Of a stretch of DNA of 64,000 bases, positions 35,830 through 43,621 are shown in pieces. Source of the DNA: Bacillota bacterium (GTDB lineage: Bacteria; Bacillota; Desulfitobacteriia; Desulfitobacteriales; JAJXUE01); the NCBI GenBank assembly GCA_021783135.1, contig JAJXUE010000003.1, positions 1 through 64,000 on the forward strand, written 5' to 3'. Position 1 is the stretch's first letter. Every line of letters begins with the position of its first letter. The position numbers and the translations under genes are program-made. Under the pieces are notes generated by a model. That model was not told where the DNA came from. It worked only from the letters and a program-made list of their open reading frames with translations, and did not search any database.

Positions 35830-35892
35830 AGCAGGGCATCCTCCTTAGGGAAGTTGTTCCTTTCATTTTATGCGTGCTTCCGCTTATAAATC

Positions 35893-35934
35893 AAAAAGAA
35901 CTAACCCAAATTTAGTTTGGAGCTAGTCCTTTTT
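35893..35934 (-). terminator. Terminator-like hairpin in the manC leader
   Basis: Read on the minus strand, AAAAAGGACTAGC(T)CCAAA pairs with TTTGGGTTAGTTCTTTTT (two G-U pairs, one bulged T). The plus-strand copy has A-C mismatches at the same positions, so the structure is a minus-strand RNA. It lies 64 bases upstream of manC, where it could act as an attenuator, or end a short RNA read from the 36-kb intergenic region. Confidence 0.45.
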
Positions 35935-35953
35935 GTAGGAGAACCTTTGGACC

Positions 35954-35999
35954 TGCATTGCACAAAAAACCGCATGTGAATAAACGGTAGTGCAATGCA
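35954..35999. repeat. Long inverted repeat, possible structured RNA element
   Basis: In the 380-base gap between manC and the CWB2 gene, TGCATTGCAC (35954-35963) and GTGCAATGCA (35990-35999) are perfect 10-bp arms, enclosing a second pair ACCG (35969-35972) and CGGT (35985-35988). The nested layout suggests a two-stem RNA or a large operator. No known riboswitch class is recognised. The rest of the gap is AT-rich and holds the hairpins listed separately. Confidence 0.4.
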
Positions 36000-36132
36000 A
36001 TGCAATTACCTGATAAGTGTTAGTGAACTGTTCGTATAGCAACTATGCCATAGAAAATAGAAAATCAGTTTATAAAACGTTTAAAATATGCTTGCAGTCA
36101 GTTTAATAATAACGTCTATATTTAATATAACG

Positions 36133-36181
36133 GATAATAAGTTTGGAGAATGATTGATAAAGCCTCCAAATTGTTATTATC
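36133..36181 (+). promoter_or_regulatory. Long leader hairpin upstream of the CWB2 gene
   Basis: GATAATAA (36133-36140) plus TTTGGAG (36142-36148) pair with CTCCAAA (36164-36170) plus TTATTATC (36174-36181), a 15-bp stem with a small internal bulge, ending 28 bases before the ATG. Surface-layer genes often have stabilising 5' hairpins. No T tract follows, so termination is unlikely. Confidence 0.45.
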
Positions 36182-36209
36182 AACGTTGAAAGAATAATGA
36201 GGTGATTGT

Positions 36210-37454
36210 ATGAACAAAGTTTTCACAAAAGGTGCTGCCGTACTAGCTACAGGATCTATGCTTTTTCTCAGCACAGCGGGGGTTGTGCAAGCAGCATCAG
36301 CCGGTAATCGTTTTTCTGGTGCCAACAGGTTTCAAACCTCAATCGCAATCGCTAGGCAAGATTTTCAAAATCAAAAAGTGCAAAACGTGGTAATTGCCTC
36401 GGCCTACAGCTTCCCAGATGCTTTGGCAGCCAGTACACTTGCCACCAAACTAAGTGCCCCAATTATTTTGGTAGGTAAAGGCCAGCACGATTCTAACGTT
36501 AGTTTAGCTTTTATTAAGAATCATTTAACTAAAGGCGGAACAGTTACGATTATTGGCGGAATTGGAATTATTGACGCGCATGTGCAAGACTGGCTGGTTA
36601 ATGCCGGCTACATAGTGACGCGCATGGGTGGCAAGGACCGCTTCGCGACCGATGCCATGATTGTTAATGACCTAAATGTTCCATCCGGAACTCCTGTAAT
36701 CGTGGCAAGCGGGTATGATTTCCCTGATGCTTTGGGTGTAGCTTCTCTCGCTGCGAGCAAAGGTTGGCCGATCTTACTTAGCGGTCCCAACCAATTACCG
36801 GCTTCAGCGCAAGCCTTTATCGCTAAGGATCTACCCAGTAATGTATACTTGGTCGGCGGGGAAGGAGTCCTGCATACCACTGTTAGCACTACAATTCAAA
36901 CTGCAGACCCAAATGCCGCTATTACACGCTTTGGCGGTGCCGATCGATTCGATACGCTAGCGCTGATTCTCAAACAATTTTATCCTAATCCGGCTCAAAT
37001 CTACTTAGCGAATGGGCTTGATTTTGCTGATGCCCTCTCGGGCAGCACCTTAGCTGCACAAAATAATGCACCAATTCTTTTGGTCAATCCCAAAGCTAAG
37101 CATCTTCCGCTCGCAATTCATGAATATCTGTTTGCCTTGAGACTGCAAGGCAGTAAACCTCAAGTAAGTGTATTGGGTGGAACTGCCGGTGTGCCGGATT
37201 GGATACTTCAGCGCGTGAATGATATTTTGACAGGAACTGTGACATCTCCTACGACTACTCCAGGGACAATAACGCCGCCTGTAACGCCGCCTGTAACACC
37301 ACCTGTAACACCCCCTGTAACACCGCCTGTAACTACTCCCGCTACTATTACACCTCCGCCGGTAACGCCTCCAACACCGCCGGTAACTACACCGGGAAGT
37401 GTTACAACCACGCCAAGTTCAGTAACCACAACTAATTCCAGTATCACTAACTAG
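36210..37454 (+). CDS. Secreted cell-wall-binding repeat 2 (CWB2) surface protein with Pro/Thr-rich tail
   Basis: A 414-residue exported protein. It has a signal peptide (about 1-29), then three CWB2 repeats (about 34-125, 126-222, 223-330), each beginning with a 'NRF/DRF' motif and containing 'SGYDFPDALGVASLAA' or a close variant. In clostridial S-layer proteins three CWB2 modules bind the secondary wall polymer. The remainder (about 345-414) is a low-complexity Pro/Thr/Val tail partly encoded by a 12-bp tandem repeat. There is no additional catalytic domain, so this is likely a structural or anchoring wall protein. Confidence 0.88.
   Translation: MNKVFTKGAAVLATGSMLFLSTAGVVQAASAGNRFSGANRFQTSIAIARQDFQNQKVQNVVIASAYSFPDALAASTLATKLSAPIILVGKGQHDSNVSLAFIKNHLTKGGTVTIIGGIGIIDAHVQDWLVNAGYIVTRMGGKDRFATDAMIVNDLNVPSGTPVIVASGYDFPDALGVASLAASKGWPILLSGPNQLPASAQAFIAKDLPSNVYLVGGEGVLHTTVSTTIQTADPNAAITRFGGADRFDTLALILKQFYPNPAQIYLANGLDFADALSGSTLAAQNNAPILLVNPKAKHLPLAIHEYLFALRLQGSKPQVSVLGGTAGVPDWILQRVNDILTGTVTSPTTTPGTITPPVTPPVTPPVTPPVTPPVTTPATITPPPVTPPTPPVTTPGSVTTTPSSVTTTNSSITN
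37272..37331 (+). repeat. 12-bp tandem repeat within the CWB2 gene
   Basis: Five 12-bp units of the form ACRCCNCCTGTA, in phase with the reading frame, encode repeated Thr-Pro-Pro-Val. In-frame copy-number change would lengthen or shorten the tail without breaking the gene. Confidence 0.8.
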
Positions 37455-37620
37455 CATTAGCTGTTGGTGGCAGGGGAGCAGCAAATTTTACAGTGCTGCT
37501 TCCCTCCACCTATTTTATGTCTGTAATTCGGAGGCGAAATATTTCGCATAGGAAGACCACTGTAACAATGTTGTTTAAACGGCGCTGTTAGTGCATTAAT
37601 AAGGAAAGTGGGGAGAACGT

Positions 37621-37935
37621 ATGCCCAAAAAGATTGCTGCGAGCATGGCTGCGGTCGCGCTATTGAGTGCACTAACCATAGGTTTAACGGGGTGCGGCAC
37701 AATTTACGGTAATACTGCTCAAACAGATGCGGCCCCAACCTCATCTCAGGCAACAAGTAACACCTCTAACCTGCCCGACAGTACGCAAGGGCTGTTAACC
37801 TCGAAAGCGCAGCTCACCAAGATCGATATTAAAACCAAACCTGGACGAGCAGCGTTAAATGCACAAGTAGATAAAAATTTAAAAAACTTGGATAAGGCGT
37901 TAAACAATCTTGACAAAAGTATGGGCAGTATATAA
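37621..37935 (+). CDS. Small lipoprotein
   Basis: A 104-residue protein with a lipoprotein signal ending in LTGC (Cys25 lipidated). The mature part is Ser/Thr/Asn-rich, then a helical Lys/Asn/Leu segment at the C-terminus ('NLKNLDKALNNLDKSM') likely to form a coiled coil. No family recognised. It lies between the CWB2 surface protein and another exported protein, suggesting an envelope cluster. Confidence 0.65.
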   Translation: MPKKIAASMAAVALLSALTIGLTGCGTIYGNTAQTDAAPTSSQATSNTSNLPDSTQGLLTSKAQLTKIDIKTKPGRAALNAQVDKNLKNLDKALNNLDKSMGSI

Positions 37936-37957
37936 TGCAGTTAGGAGAAGGTTAGCT

Positions 37958-38557
37958 ATGTTGAACAAACGTAAATTGGTGGCTACGCTCCTGGTTGCCC
38001 TTGCTATTCTAGGAGCTGCGCTTCCGGCATTGGCGGAAGATGGCATCCAAAGTACAGCACCAAGTATGCAGTCTAACGTTCAAGCACGGCAGGCTGGAAT
38101 TCAGAGGAGAATTTTACACATTAAAAAGGCACAGGAGTTTCATCAGTATCTCCAACCAATTCGGCAGGTACAAGCGCAAGAGATTCAAGTGAGACAGCAA
38201 CTGCAAGCGTTACGCAAACAAGTTCACCAACAAGTGGCTACCGACCGGCAGTCTAAGAATTATGCGGCGCTCCTAGTGGCTTTGAACGACATGCTGCCGA
38301 TGCAAAACGATATCACTACAGCGCAGCAAGCAGCTTCTACCTGTCGAACAGACTGGCAACAGTCACGCACGGACAATAAGGCCGGTAATATACAGGCCTT
38401 GGGCAATGATTTGGCTAAAATTCAAACTGATGTGCAAACTCGACTTACTATTTACCAAAGGTTGGTAAATGATTTACAAAAGATATCTCAGGATTTGACC
38501 ACTACTACTGTTTCATCTAGTGTGGGCTCCACCACCTCCGCTACCATAAGCCAGTGA
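37958..38557 (+). CDS. Secreted Gln-rich coiled-coil protein
   Basis: A 199-residue exported protein with a signal peptide (about 1-26, ending ALA). The mature chain is helical, rich in Gln, Ala and Lys, with long heptad-like stretches ('EIQVRQQLQALRKQVHQQV') and a Ser/Thr tail. One Cys only. ATG 37958 follows GGAGAAGG; the frame extends to 37910 inside the previous gene without a ribosome site. Function unknown; a periplasmic-like or cell-surface scaffold is possible. Confidence 0.6.
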   Translation: MLNKRKLVATLLVALAILGAALPALAEDGIQSTAPSMQSNVQARQAGIQRRILHIKKAQEFHQYLQPIRQVQAQEIQVRQQLQALRKQVHQQVATDRQSKNYAALLVALNDMLPMQNDITTAQQAASTCRTDWQQSRTDNKAGNIQALGNDLAKIQTDVQTRLTIYQRLVNDLQKISQDLTTTTVSSSVGSTTSATISQ

Positions 38558-38581
38558 GTAAAAGTATCAGCTTACCAAAAA

Positions 38582-38622
38582 ACCTGTCGTGCGAGAACTC
38601 CACTTCTCCGACAGGTCTTTTT
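38582..38622 (+). terminator. Rho-independent terminator after the secreted coiled-coil gene
   Basis: ACCTGTCG (38582-38589) pairs with CGACAGGT (38609-38616), followed by CTTTTT. Confidence 0.8.
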
Positions 38623-38633
38623 GGCTGCCTACA

Positions 38634-38882
38634 TTAACGGGTCAAAGCTTGACGAATCTCACGTTCCAACCATAACCGAGCAACTTTACCCTTAAACTTA
38701 ATGTCGCCAGCGAGTGCAACTACCGGAATTTCATACCTGTACAGATTAAAGAGTTTTTCGTCGCCTGTAATATCGATATACTCCAACTCGATGGGGTAGT
38801 CTACGCTTAAAGCTGTTACCATATCGGTGGCCTTGGTGCACAGGCAGCACCCTTCCTTGCCATAGACTGTTATTTTAAGCAT
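38634..38882 (-). CDS. Glutaredoxin-like (DUF836) protein
   Basis: An 82-residue thioredoxin-fold protein with a GCCLC redox motif near the N-terminus ('VYGKEGCCLCTKA') and a cis-Pro loop ('RYEIPVVAL'), both typical of glutaredoxin-like DUF836 proteins. ATG 38882 follows GGAGGTG; the GTG at 38891 overlaps that site. Confidence 0.8.
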   Translation of the reverse strand: MLKITVYGKEGCCLCTKATDMVTALSVDYPIELEYIDITGDEKLFNLYRYEIPVVALAGDIKFKGKVARLWLEREIRQALTR

Positions 38883-38982
38883 TATTAGCACCTCCAGCCA
38901 GTTAGGGTAAGTAGTGCGGACAAAATAAACATTATTATAAATAGATTAAGCCAATTTGGCAAGGCCGACGTGTGCAGCAGCC

Positions 38983-39012
38983 TTGGAAGTTAGCTAAGTA
39001 ATGTGGTATTAT
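38983..39012 (+). promoter_or_regulatory. Predicted sigma-A promoter of miaB
   Basis: TTGGAA (38983-38988) and TATTAT (39007-39012) with an 18-base spacer, 72 bases before the miaB ATG. A moderate match only. Confidence 0.4.
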
Positions 39013-39083
39013 AAGTTGAAAACTTCGCCTAAGAATTATCTTAGTAAGAGGTTATAAAGGATAAAGTTAGGAAGGTTGAGAAC

Positions 39084-40418
39084 ATGACCCAACAGTATTA
39101 TCACACAATTACCTTTGGCTGCCAAATGAATGAACGGGACACGGAAACAGTAGCCGGCATGTGTGAAGAAATGGGTTACACCTACACTGCTACTCCGGAT
39201 GCAGCGGATTTAATTGTAATTAATACTTGCTGTGTGCGCGAAAGTGCAGAAAATCGTATTTTGGGGCGGGTTGGCAATCTTAAACACCTCAAAACTCAAA
39301 ATTCAAGTTTAATTATAGCCTTGTGTGGCTGTATGGTTCAACAAGATCAGGCAGCTGCCCGCTTGTTAAAGCGAGCGCCACACCTCGACATCCTATTTGG
39401 AACTCACAATATCCACCAACTTCCGTCATTGGTTGCGCATGTGCGCGAAACTGGCAAATCTGTGATCGATGTTTGGCAAAGCGCCGGCGCTATAGTGGAA
39501 AACTTACCAACTAGGCGTGAGGGTAATTTGAAGGCTTTTGTTAATATTATGTATGGTTGTAATAACTTTTGCACCTATTGCATAGTTCCACATGTTAGGG
39601 GTAGAGAAAGAAGCCGGGCGATAGATGATATTGTGGCGGAAATTGCTGACTTGGCGCAAGCTGGTTTTATGGAAGTCAATCTCTTGGGGCAAAATGTTAA
39701 TTCTTACGGTAAAGACCTTGCCGGGCAGCCAGACTTTGCGGACTTACTCTTGGCTGTAAATGCGGTGCCCGGCATTGCCAGAATTCGTTTTACTACCTCG
39801 CATCCTCGTGATTTATCTGATAAAATGATTCTTGCGGTGGCAGAGGCTGATAAAGTGTGTGAACATTTTCATCTCCCGGTGCAAGCCGGCAGTAACGCTA
39901 TTTTACATAAAATGAACCGTGGCTACACGCGGGAATACTATCTTGAACGAGCAGCGAAAATTCGTGCTCTTGTACCGGGGGCAAGTATATCCACTGATTT
40001 AATTGTCGGATTCCCGGGTGAAACTGAGACTGATTTTGCTGCAACACTGGATTTGGTGGCTCAAGTACGATTTTCAGCCGCCTTTACTTTCATTTATTCT
40101 CCTCGTACCGGGACAGCGGCGGCAAAAATGCCGGAACAAATTCCCTTAGAAGTTAAAAAAGAGCGACTTAGTCGTTTAATGGCAGTGCAAAACGACATAA
40201 GCCTACAAGAACACCAGAACATGTGTGGGCAGATACTGGAAGTTTTGGTTGAAGGGGAGAGTAAGACCAATAAGGACAAATTGGTGGGCCGTGCTCGCAC
40301 TAATGAACTGGTCATTTTTAACGGACCAATCGACCTGACCGGCCAATTGGTGCCTGTTAAAATAATTGAAGCAGGTACTTGGACCTTAACCGGGGAGTTT
40401 ATCCGCGGTGAGGCCTAA
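39084..40418 (+). CDS. miaB: tRNA-2-methylthio-N6-dimethylallyladenosine synthase
   Basis: A radical SAM methylthiotransferase that modifies A37 of tRNAs (444 residues). The N-terminal UPF0004 domain carries three Cys for one 4Fe-4S cluster ('FGCQMNERD', 'NTCCVRE', 'CGCM'), the radical SAM motif is CNNFCTYC, and the C-terminal TRAM domain spans about 375-440. The next gene is a RicA-like protein, as in Bacillus subtilis, and miaA lies a few genes downstream. Confidence 0.96.
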   Translation: MTQQYYHTITFGCQMNERDTETVAGMCEEMGYTYTATPDAADLIVINTCCVRESAENRILGRVGNLKHLKTQNSSLIIALCGCMVQQDQAAARLLKRAPHLDILFGTHNIHQLPSLVAHVRETGKSVIDVWQSAGAIVENLPTRREGNLKAFVNIMYGCNNFCTYCIVPHVRGRERSRAIDDIVAEIADLAQAGFMEVNLLGQNVNSYGKDLAGQPDFADLLLAVNAVPGIARIRFTTSHPRDLSDKMILAVAEADKVCEHFHLPVQAGSNAILHKMNRGYTREYYLERAAKIRALVPGASISTDLIVGFPGETETDFAATLDLVAQVRFSAAFTFIYSPRTGTAAAKMPEQIPLEVKKERLSRLMAVQNDISLQEHQNMCGQILEVLVEGESKTNKDKLVGRARTNELVIFNGPIDLTGQLVPVKIIEAGTWTLTGEFIRGEA

Positions 40419-40436
40419 TTATTAAGGAGGTATATC

Positions 40437-40826
40437 ATGTCACAAGAGATTGTTAATCAAGCCAAAATTTTAGGCGAACTATTAGCTGAGTGTAAGGAAT
40501 TGCAGACCCTGCGCGATGCAGAAGGGAAATTTGCCAATGATCCGATAGCACAGGATTTGGTTGGAGAATATCAAGGCTGGCAGGCTAAGGAAAATTTAGC
40601 GAAGCAGGAGGGCCGTGAACTCGCCCCAGACGAACAGGCAACTTACGAAGGGGTAGAAAAACAAATGGAGAATAATGCTGCAATTACGGCTTACTTAGAT
40701 GCTCAGGCTGAATTTTCCGATTTAATGGAGAGTGTAAATTACCTCATTCTTAAGGGAATTAACGGAGAAGTTGATAGCTGTGACAGTGGAAGTTGTAGTG
40801 GCGGCTGTAGTGGCTGCGGTCACTAA
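40437..40826 (+). CDS. YlbF/YmcA-family (RicA-like) protein with Cys-rich tail
   Basis: A 129-residue helical protein of the YlbF/YmcA family, in the ymcA position directly after miaB. In B. subtilis RicA, RicF and RicT form a complex that binds two 4Fe-4S clusters and controls mRNA maturation, sporulation and competence. The C-terminus 'DSCDSGSCSGGCSGCGH' has five Cys that could hold an Fe-S cluster. Behind GGAGGTAT. Whether it corresponds to RicA or RicF cannot be decided here. Confidence 0.8.
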   Translation: MSQEIVNQAKILGELLAECKELQTLRDAEGKFANDPIAQDLVGEYQGWQAKENLAKQEGRELAPDEQATYEGVEKQMENNAAITAYLDAQAEFSDLMESVNYLILKGINGEVDSCDSGSCSGGCSGCGH

Positions 40827-40838
40827 TATCTGAAGTAT

Positions 40839-40863
40839 AAGCCCGGTCTGTGCCGGGCTTTTT
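40839..40863 (+). terminator. Rho-independent terminator after ricA-like gene
   Basis: AAGCCCGG (40839-40846) pairs with CCGGGCTT (40853-40860), followed by T residues. It separates the miaB-ricA unit from mutS. Confidence 0.85.
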
Positions 40864-40890
40864 CTATGCAGACAGGGATTAGGCTAAATA

Positions 40891-40899
40891 TGGTATAAT
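40891..40899 (+). promoter_or_regulatory. Extended -10 promoter of mutS
   Basis: TGG-TATAAT is a perfect -10 with the extended TG, 36 bases before the mutS start; no clear -35 box was found. Confidence 0.5.
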
Positions 40900-40934
40900 A
40901 ATTATTATTATACTAAACGTTGGGGGTACCGGCC

Positions 40935-43550
40935 TTGACACCAATGATGCAGCAATACCAATTAATTAAAGCCAACTATCAAGACGCCATTTTATTTTTT
41001 CGGCTCGGCGATTTTTACGAAATGTTTGGACCGGACGCGGAAGTGGCAGCCAAAATTTTAGAAATTGCCCTTACGGGACGCGATGCCGGTGCGGCCGGGC
41101 GGATACCGATGTGTGGAATTCCATTTCATGCCGCAGAGGGTTATATTGCCAAATTAATTAACAAAGGGTATAAGGTTGCAATCTGCGAACAGGTGGAGGA
41201 CCCCAAACAGGCCAAAGGTATTGTACGGCGAGATGTAATCAGGGTAGTTTCACCCGGTACGGTTATGGAAGCCAGTATGCTGGACGAAAAAGGCAATAAC
41301 TATGTTGCTGCAGTGAAACATGCCCCTAATGGGTATGGTCTGGCTATTGCAGATATTTCAACAGGGCAGTTTCAAGTGACGGAGGTCGCTGGTGATAGGA
41401 GTATGGACAAGCTGCTTGATGAGTTGGCTAGAATCAAGCCCGCCGAAATTCTGCTTGCCGCCGATGATCCTGCATGGGTACGGCTGAAAACGGCAACCGG
41501 AGCTCTCCTTACAGAAGTCTCCGCGAAAATTTATACGCCTAAAGTTGCGCAACAAACATTGCAAAACCACTTTGGGGTCGCCGCACTCTCCGGATTTGGC
41601 TGTGCTGCGCTTGATTTAGGGCTTGTCGCAGCAGGCGGTCTGCTCAAATATCTGCAAGAACACGCAGGCGGTTCATTGTCACACCTCAACCGCATCACTC
41701 CTTATGCCCTGAATAAATATATGATGTTGGATCAAGCAACACGACGCAATCTGGAACTTACGCGCAATATGCGTGAACAAGATAAAAAAGGCAGTTTGCT
41801 CGGAATTTTAGATTGCACAGTTACCGCAATGGGCGGACGTCTATTAAAGCAGTGGTTGGAGCAACCTTTGACTAACCGGGAACAGATTATTAACCGGCAA
41901 GACCAAATTGAAGTTCTTTATCAAGACTTTATGATGCGTGCCGATTTGCGCGAAGCTCTGCGTCAAGTGTATGATCTGGAGCGACTCTTAGGACGGATTG
42001 TTTATGGTTCGGCCAATGCTAAGGACCTTTTGATGCTGCAAAATTCACTGCAAGCGCTGCCTGTGATTTATGCTTTATTGCATCACCAAGGTCCGCTAGA
42101 GAATACCGCGCCGCTTAGCACCTTAGCCGCGGAATTTGATCAATTGGAGGATGTGCTGGACCTGCTGCAGGCAAGCATTAATCCGGATGCCCCGTTTACA
42201 CTGCGTGAAGGGCGTCTAATCAAGGACGGCTATAATGCCACAATAGATGAGTTGCGTTACATATCTACCCATGCCAAGGACTGGGTGGCGGCACTGGAAA
42301 GCCAAGAACGTGAACGAACAGGAATAAGGTCGCTTAAGGTCGGGTACAATAAGGTTTTTGGCTATTACATTGAAGTTACCCACGCGAATGTCAGCGCTGT
42401 ACCGGATGATTATATTCGCAAACAGACTCTGGCCAACGCTGAACGCTACATCACGCCGGACTTAAAGGAATACGAAAGTAAGATCCTTGGTGCGGAAGAA
42501 AAGTTGGTGGCGCTTGAGTATCAGGTTTTTTGCCAAATTCGGGAGCAGGTAGGACAGCGGGCGGTTGGTATTCAACGTACGGCAGCTGTTTTGGCCCAAC
42601 TTGATGTTATATCCGACCTGGCCGAAGTCGCAGTACGCAATAACTACATCAAACCATTAGTTACTGACGGCAGTGAAATAAAAATTTGCGACGGTCGCCA
42701 TCCTGTTGTCGAAAGACTTTTAGCCGATGATTTCTTTGTACCGAACGATACCGAACTCGACCAGCACGAGCACCGATTGGCAATTATTACAGGGCCAAAT
42801 ATGGCCGGTAAATCAACGTACATGCGCCAAGTAGCCCTGATTGTTTTGCTGGCACAAGTAGGCTCCTTTGTGCCAGCCACAACGGCGGAAATCGGCATTG
42901 TGGATCGGATTTTTACCCGTGTTGGGGCCTCGGATGACCTCGCTACCGGTCAGAGCACCTTTATGGTAGAAATGAACGAAGTGGCAAATATTTTGTACAA
43001 TGCTTCAGCCAAAAGTTTAATTATCTTAGACGAAATTGGACGGGGTACTGCCACCTTCGACGGGTTAAGTATCGCTTGGGCAGTAGTGGAATATATTCAT
43101 AACCCCGAGTTAGTCGGGGCCAAAACTTTGTTTGCTACGCATTACCATGAACTTACAAGCCTGGTTGATGTTATGCCTGGCATTTGTAACTACCGCGTAG
43201 CGGTGCGTGAGCTAGGAGACAACATCGTTTTCTTACGGAAAATTGTTGCCGGCAGTGCAGACCGCAGTTATGGCATTCAGGTAGCACGGCTGGCAGGGTT
43301 GCCAGCGAGCGTTATTCAACGCGCGAAGCATATTTTGGCAGGACTGGAAACTGAAGCTACCAAGCCTAAAGGCATGACCGAGGATTTAGCAGCACCGGAT
43401 TTTGAACAATTGAGTTTCGCTATACTTCAAGCAGAACACGAACACGCCGGTTTAGAACTGCTTGCCAACATACGCTCACTCGATATAAATAACCTAACTC
43501 CAATGCAGGCGTTAAACTTGCTGCTGGAATGGCAAAAGGATTTGGGGTAA
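40935..43550 (+). CDS. mutS: DNA mismatch repair protein MutS
   Basis: A mismatch-recognition ATPase (871 residues). The mismatch-reading Phe-x-Glu is in 'GDFYEMFGPDA', the Walker A in 'GPNMAGKSTYMRQ', and the Walker B 'LIILDEIGRGT' follows. Length and order of domains are those of MutS1. TTG 40935 is nine bases after a GGGGG site; the frame extends five codons upstream to 40920, within that site. mutL follows, as usual in this lineage. Confidence 0.95.
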   Translation: MTPMMQQYQLIKANYQDAILFFRLGDFYEMFGPDAEVAAKILEIALTGRDAGAAGRIPMCGIPFHAAEGYIAKLINKGYKVAICEQVEDPKQAKGIVRRDVIRVVSPGTVMEASMLDEKGNNYVAAVKHAPNGYGLAIADISTGQFQVTEVAGDRSMDKLLDELARIKPAEILLAADDPAWVRLKTATGALLTEVSAKIYTPKVAQQTLQNHFGVAALSGFGCAALDLGLVAAGGLLKYLQEHAGGSLSHLNRITPYALNKYMMLDQATRRNLELTRNMREQDKKGSLLGILDCTVTAMGGRLLKQWLEQPLTNREQIINRQDQIEVLYQDFMMRADLREALRQVYDLERLLGRIVYGSANAKDLLMLQNSLQALPVIYALLHHQGPLENTAPLSTLAAEFDQLEDVLDLLQASINPDAPFTLREGRLIKDGYNATIDELRYISTHAKDWVAALESQERERTGIRSLKVGYNKVFGYYIEVTHANVSAVPDDYIRKQTLANAERYITPDLKEYESKILGAEEKLVALEYQVFCQIREQVGQRAVGIQRTAAVLAQLDVISDLAEVAVRNNYIKPLVTDGSEIKICDGRHPVVERLLADDFFVPNDTELDQHEHRLAIITGPNMAGKSTYMRQVALIVLLAQVGSFVPATTAEIGIVDRIFTRVGASDDLATGQSTFMVEMNEVANILYNASAKSLIILDEIGRGTATFDGLSIAWAVVEYIHNPELVGAKTLFATHYHELTSLVDVMPGICNYRVAVRELGDNIVFLRKIVAGSADRSYGIQVARLAGLPASVIQRAKHILAGLETEATKPKGMTEDLAAPDFEQLSFAILQAEHEHAGLELLANIRSLDINNLTPMQALNLLLEWQKDLG

Positions 43551-43621
43551 CGTGGACGCAACAAGGCAATTGTCAGAGGATAATTTCCGCTTTGGAGCGG
43601 AAAAACTACAGGAGATAGGAA

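Noticed and set aside
37272-37331. CRISPR-like repeat array
   Set aside because: Contiguous 12-bp units without spacers, in frame within a Pro/Thr-rich coding tail.
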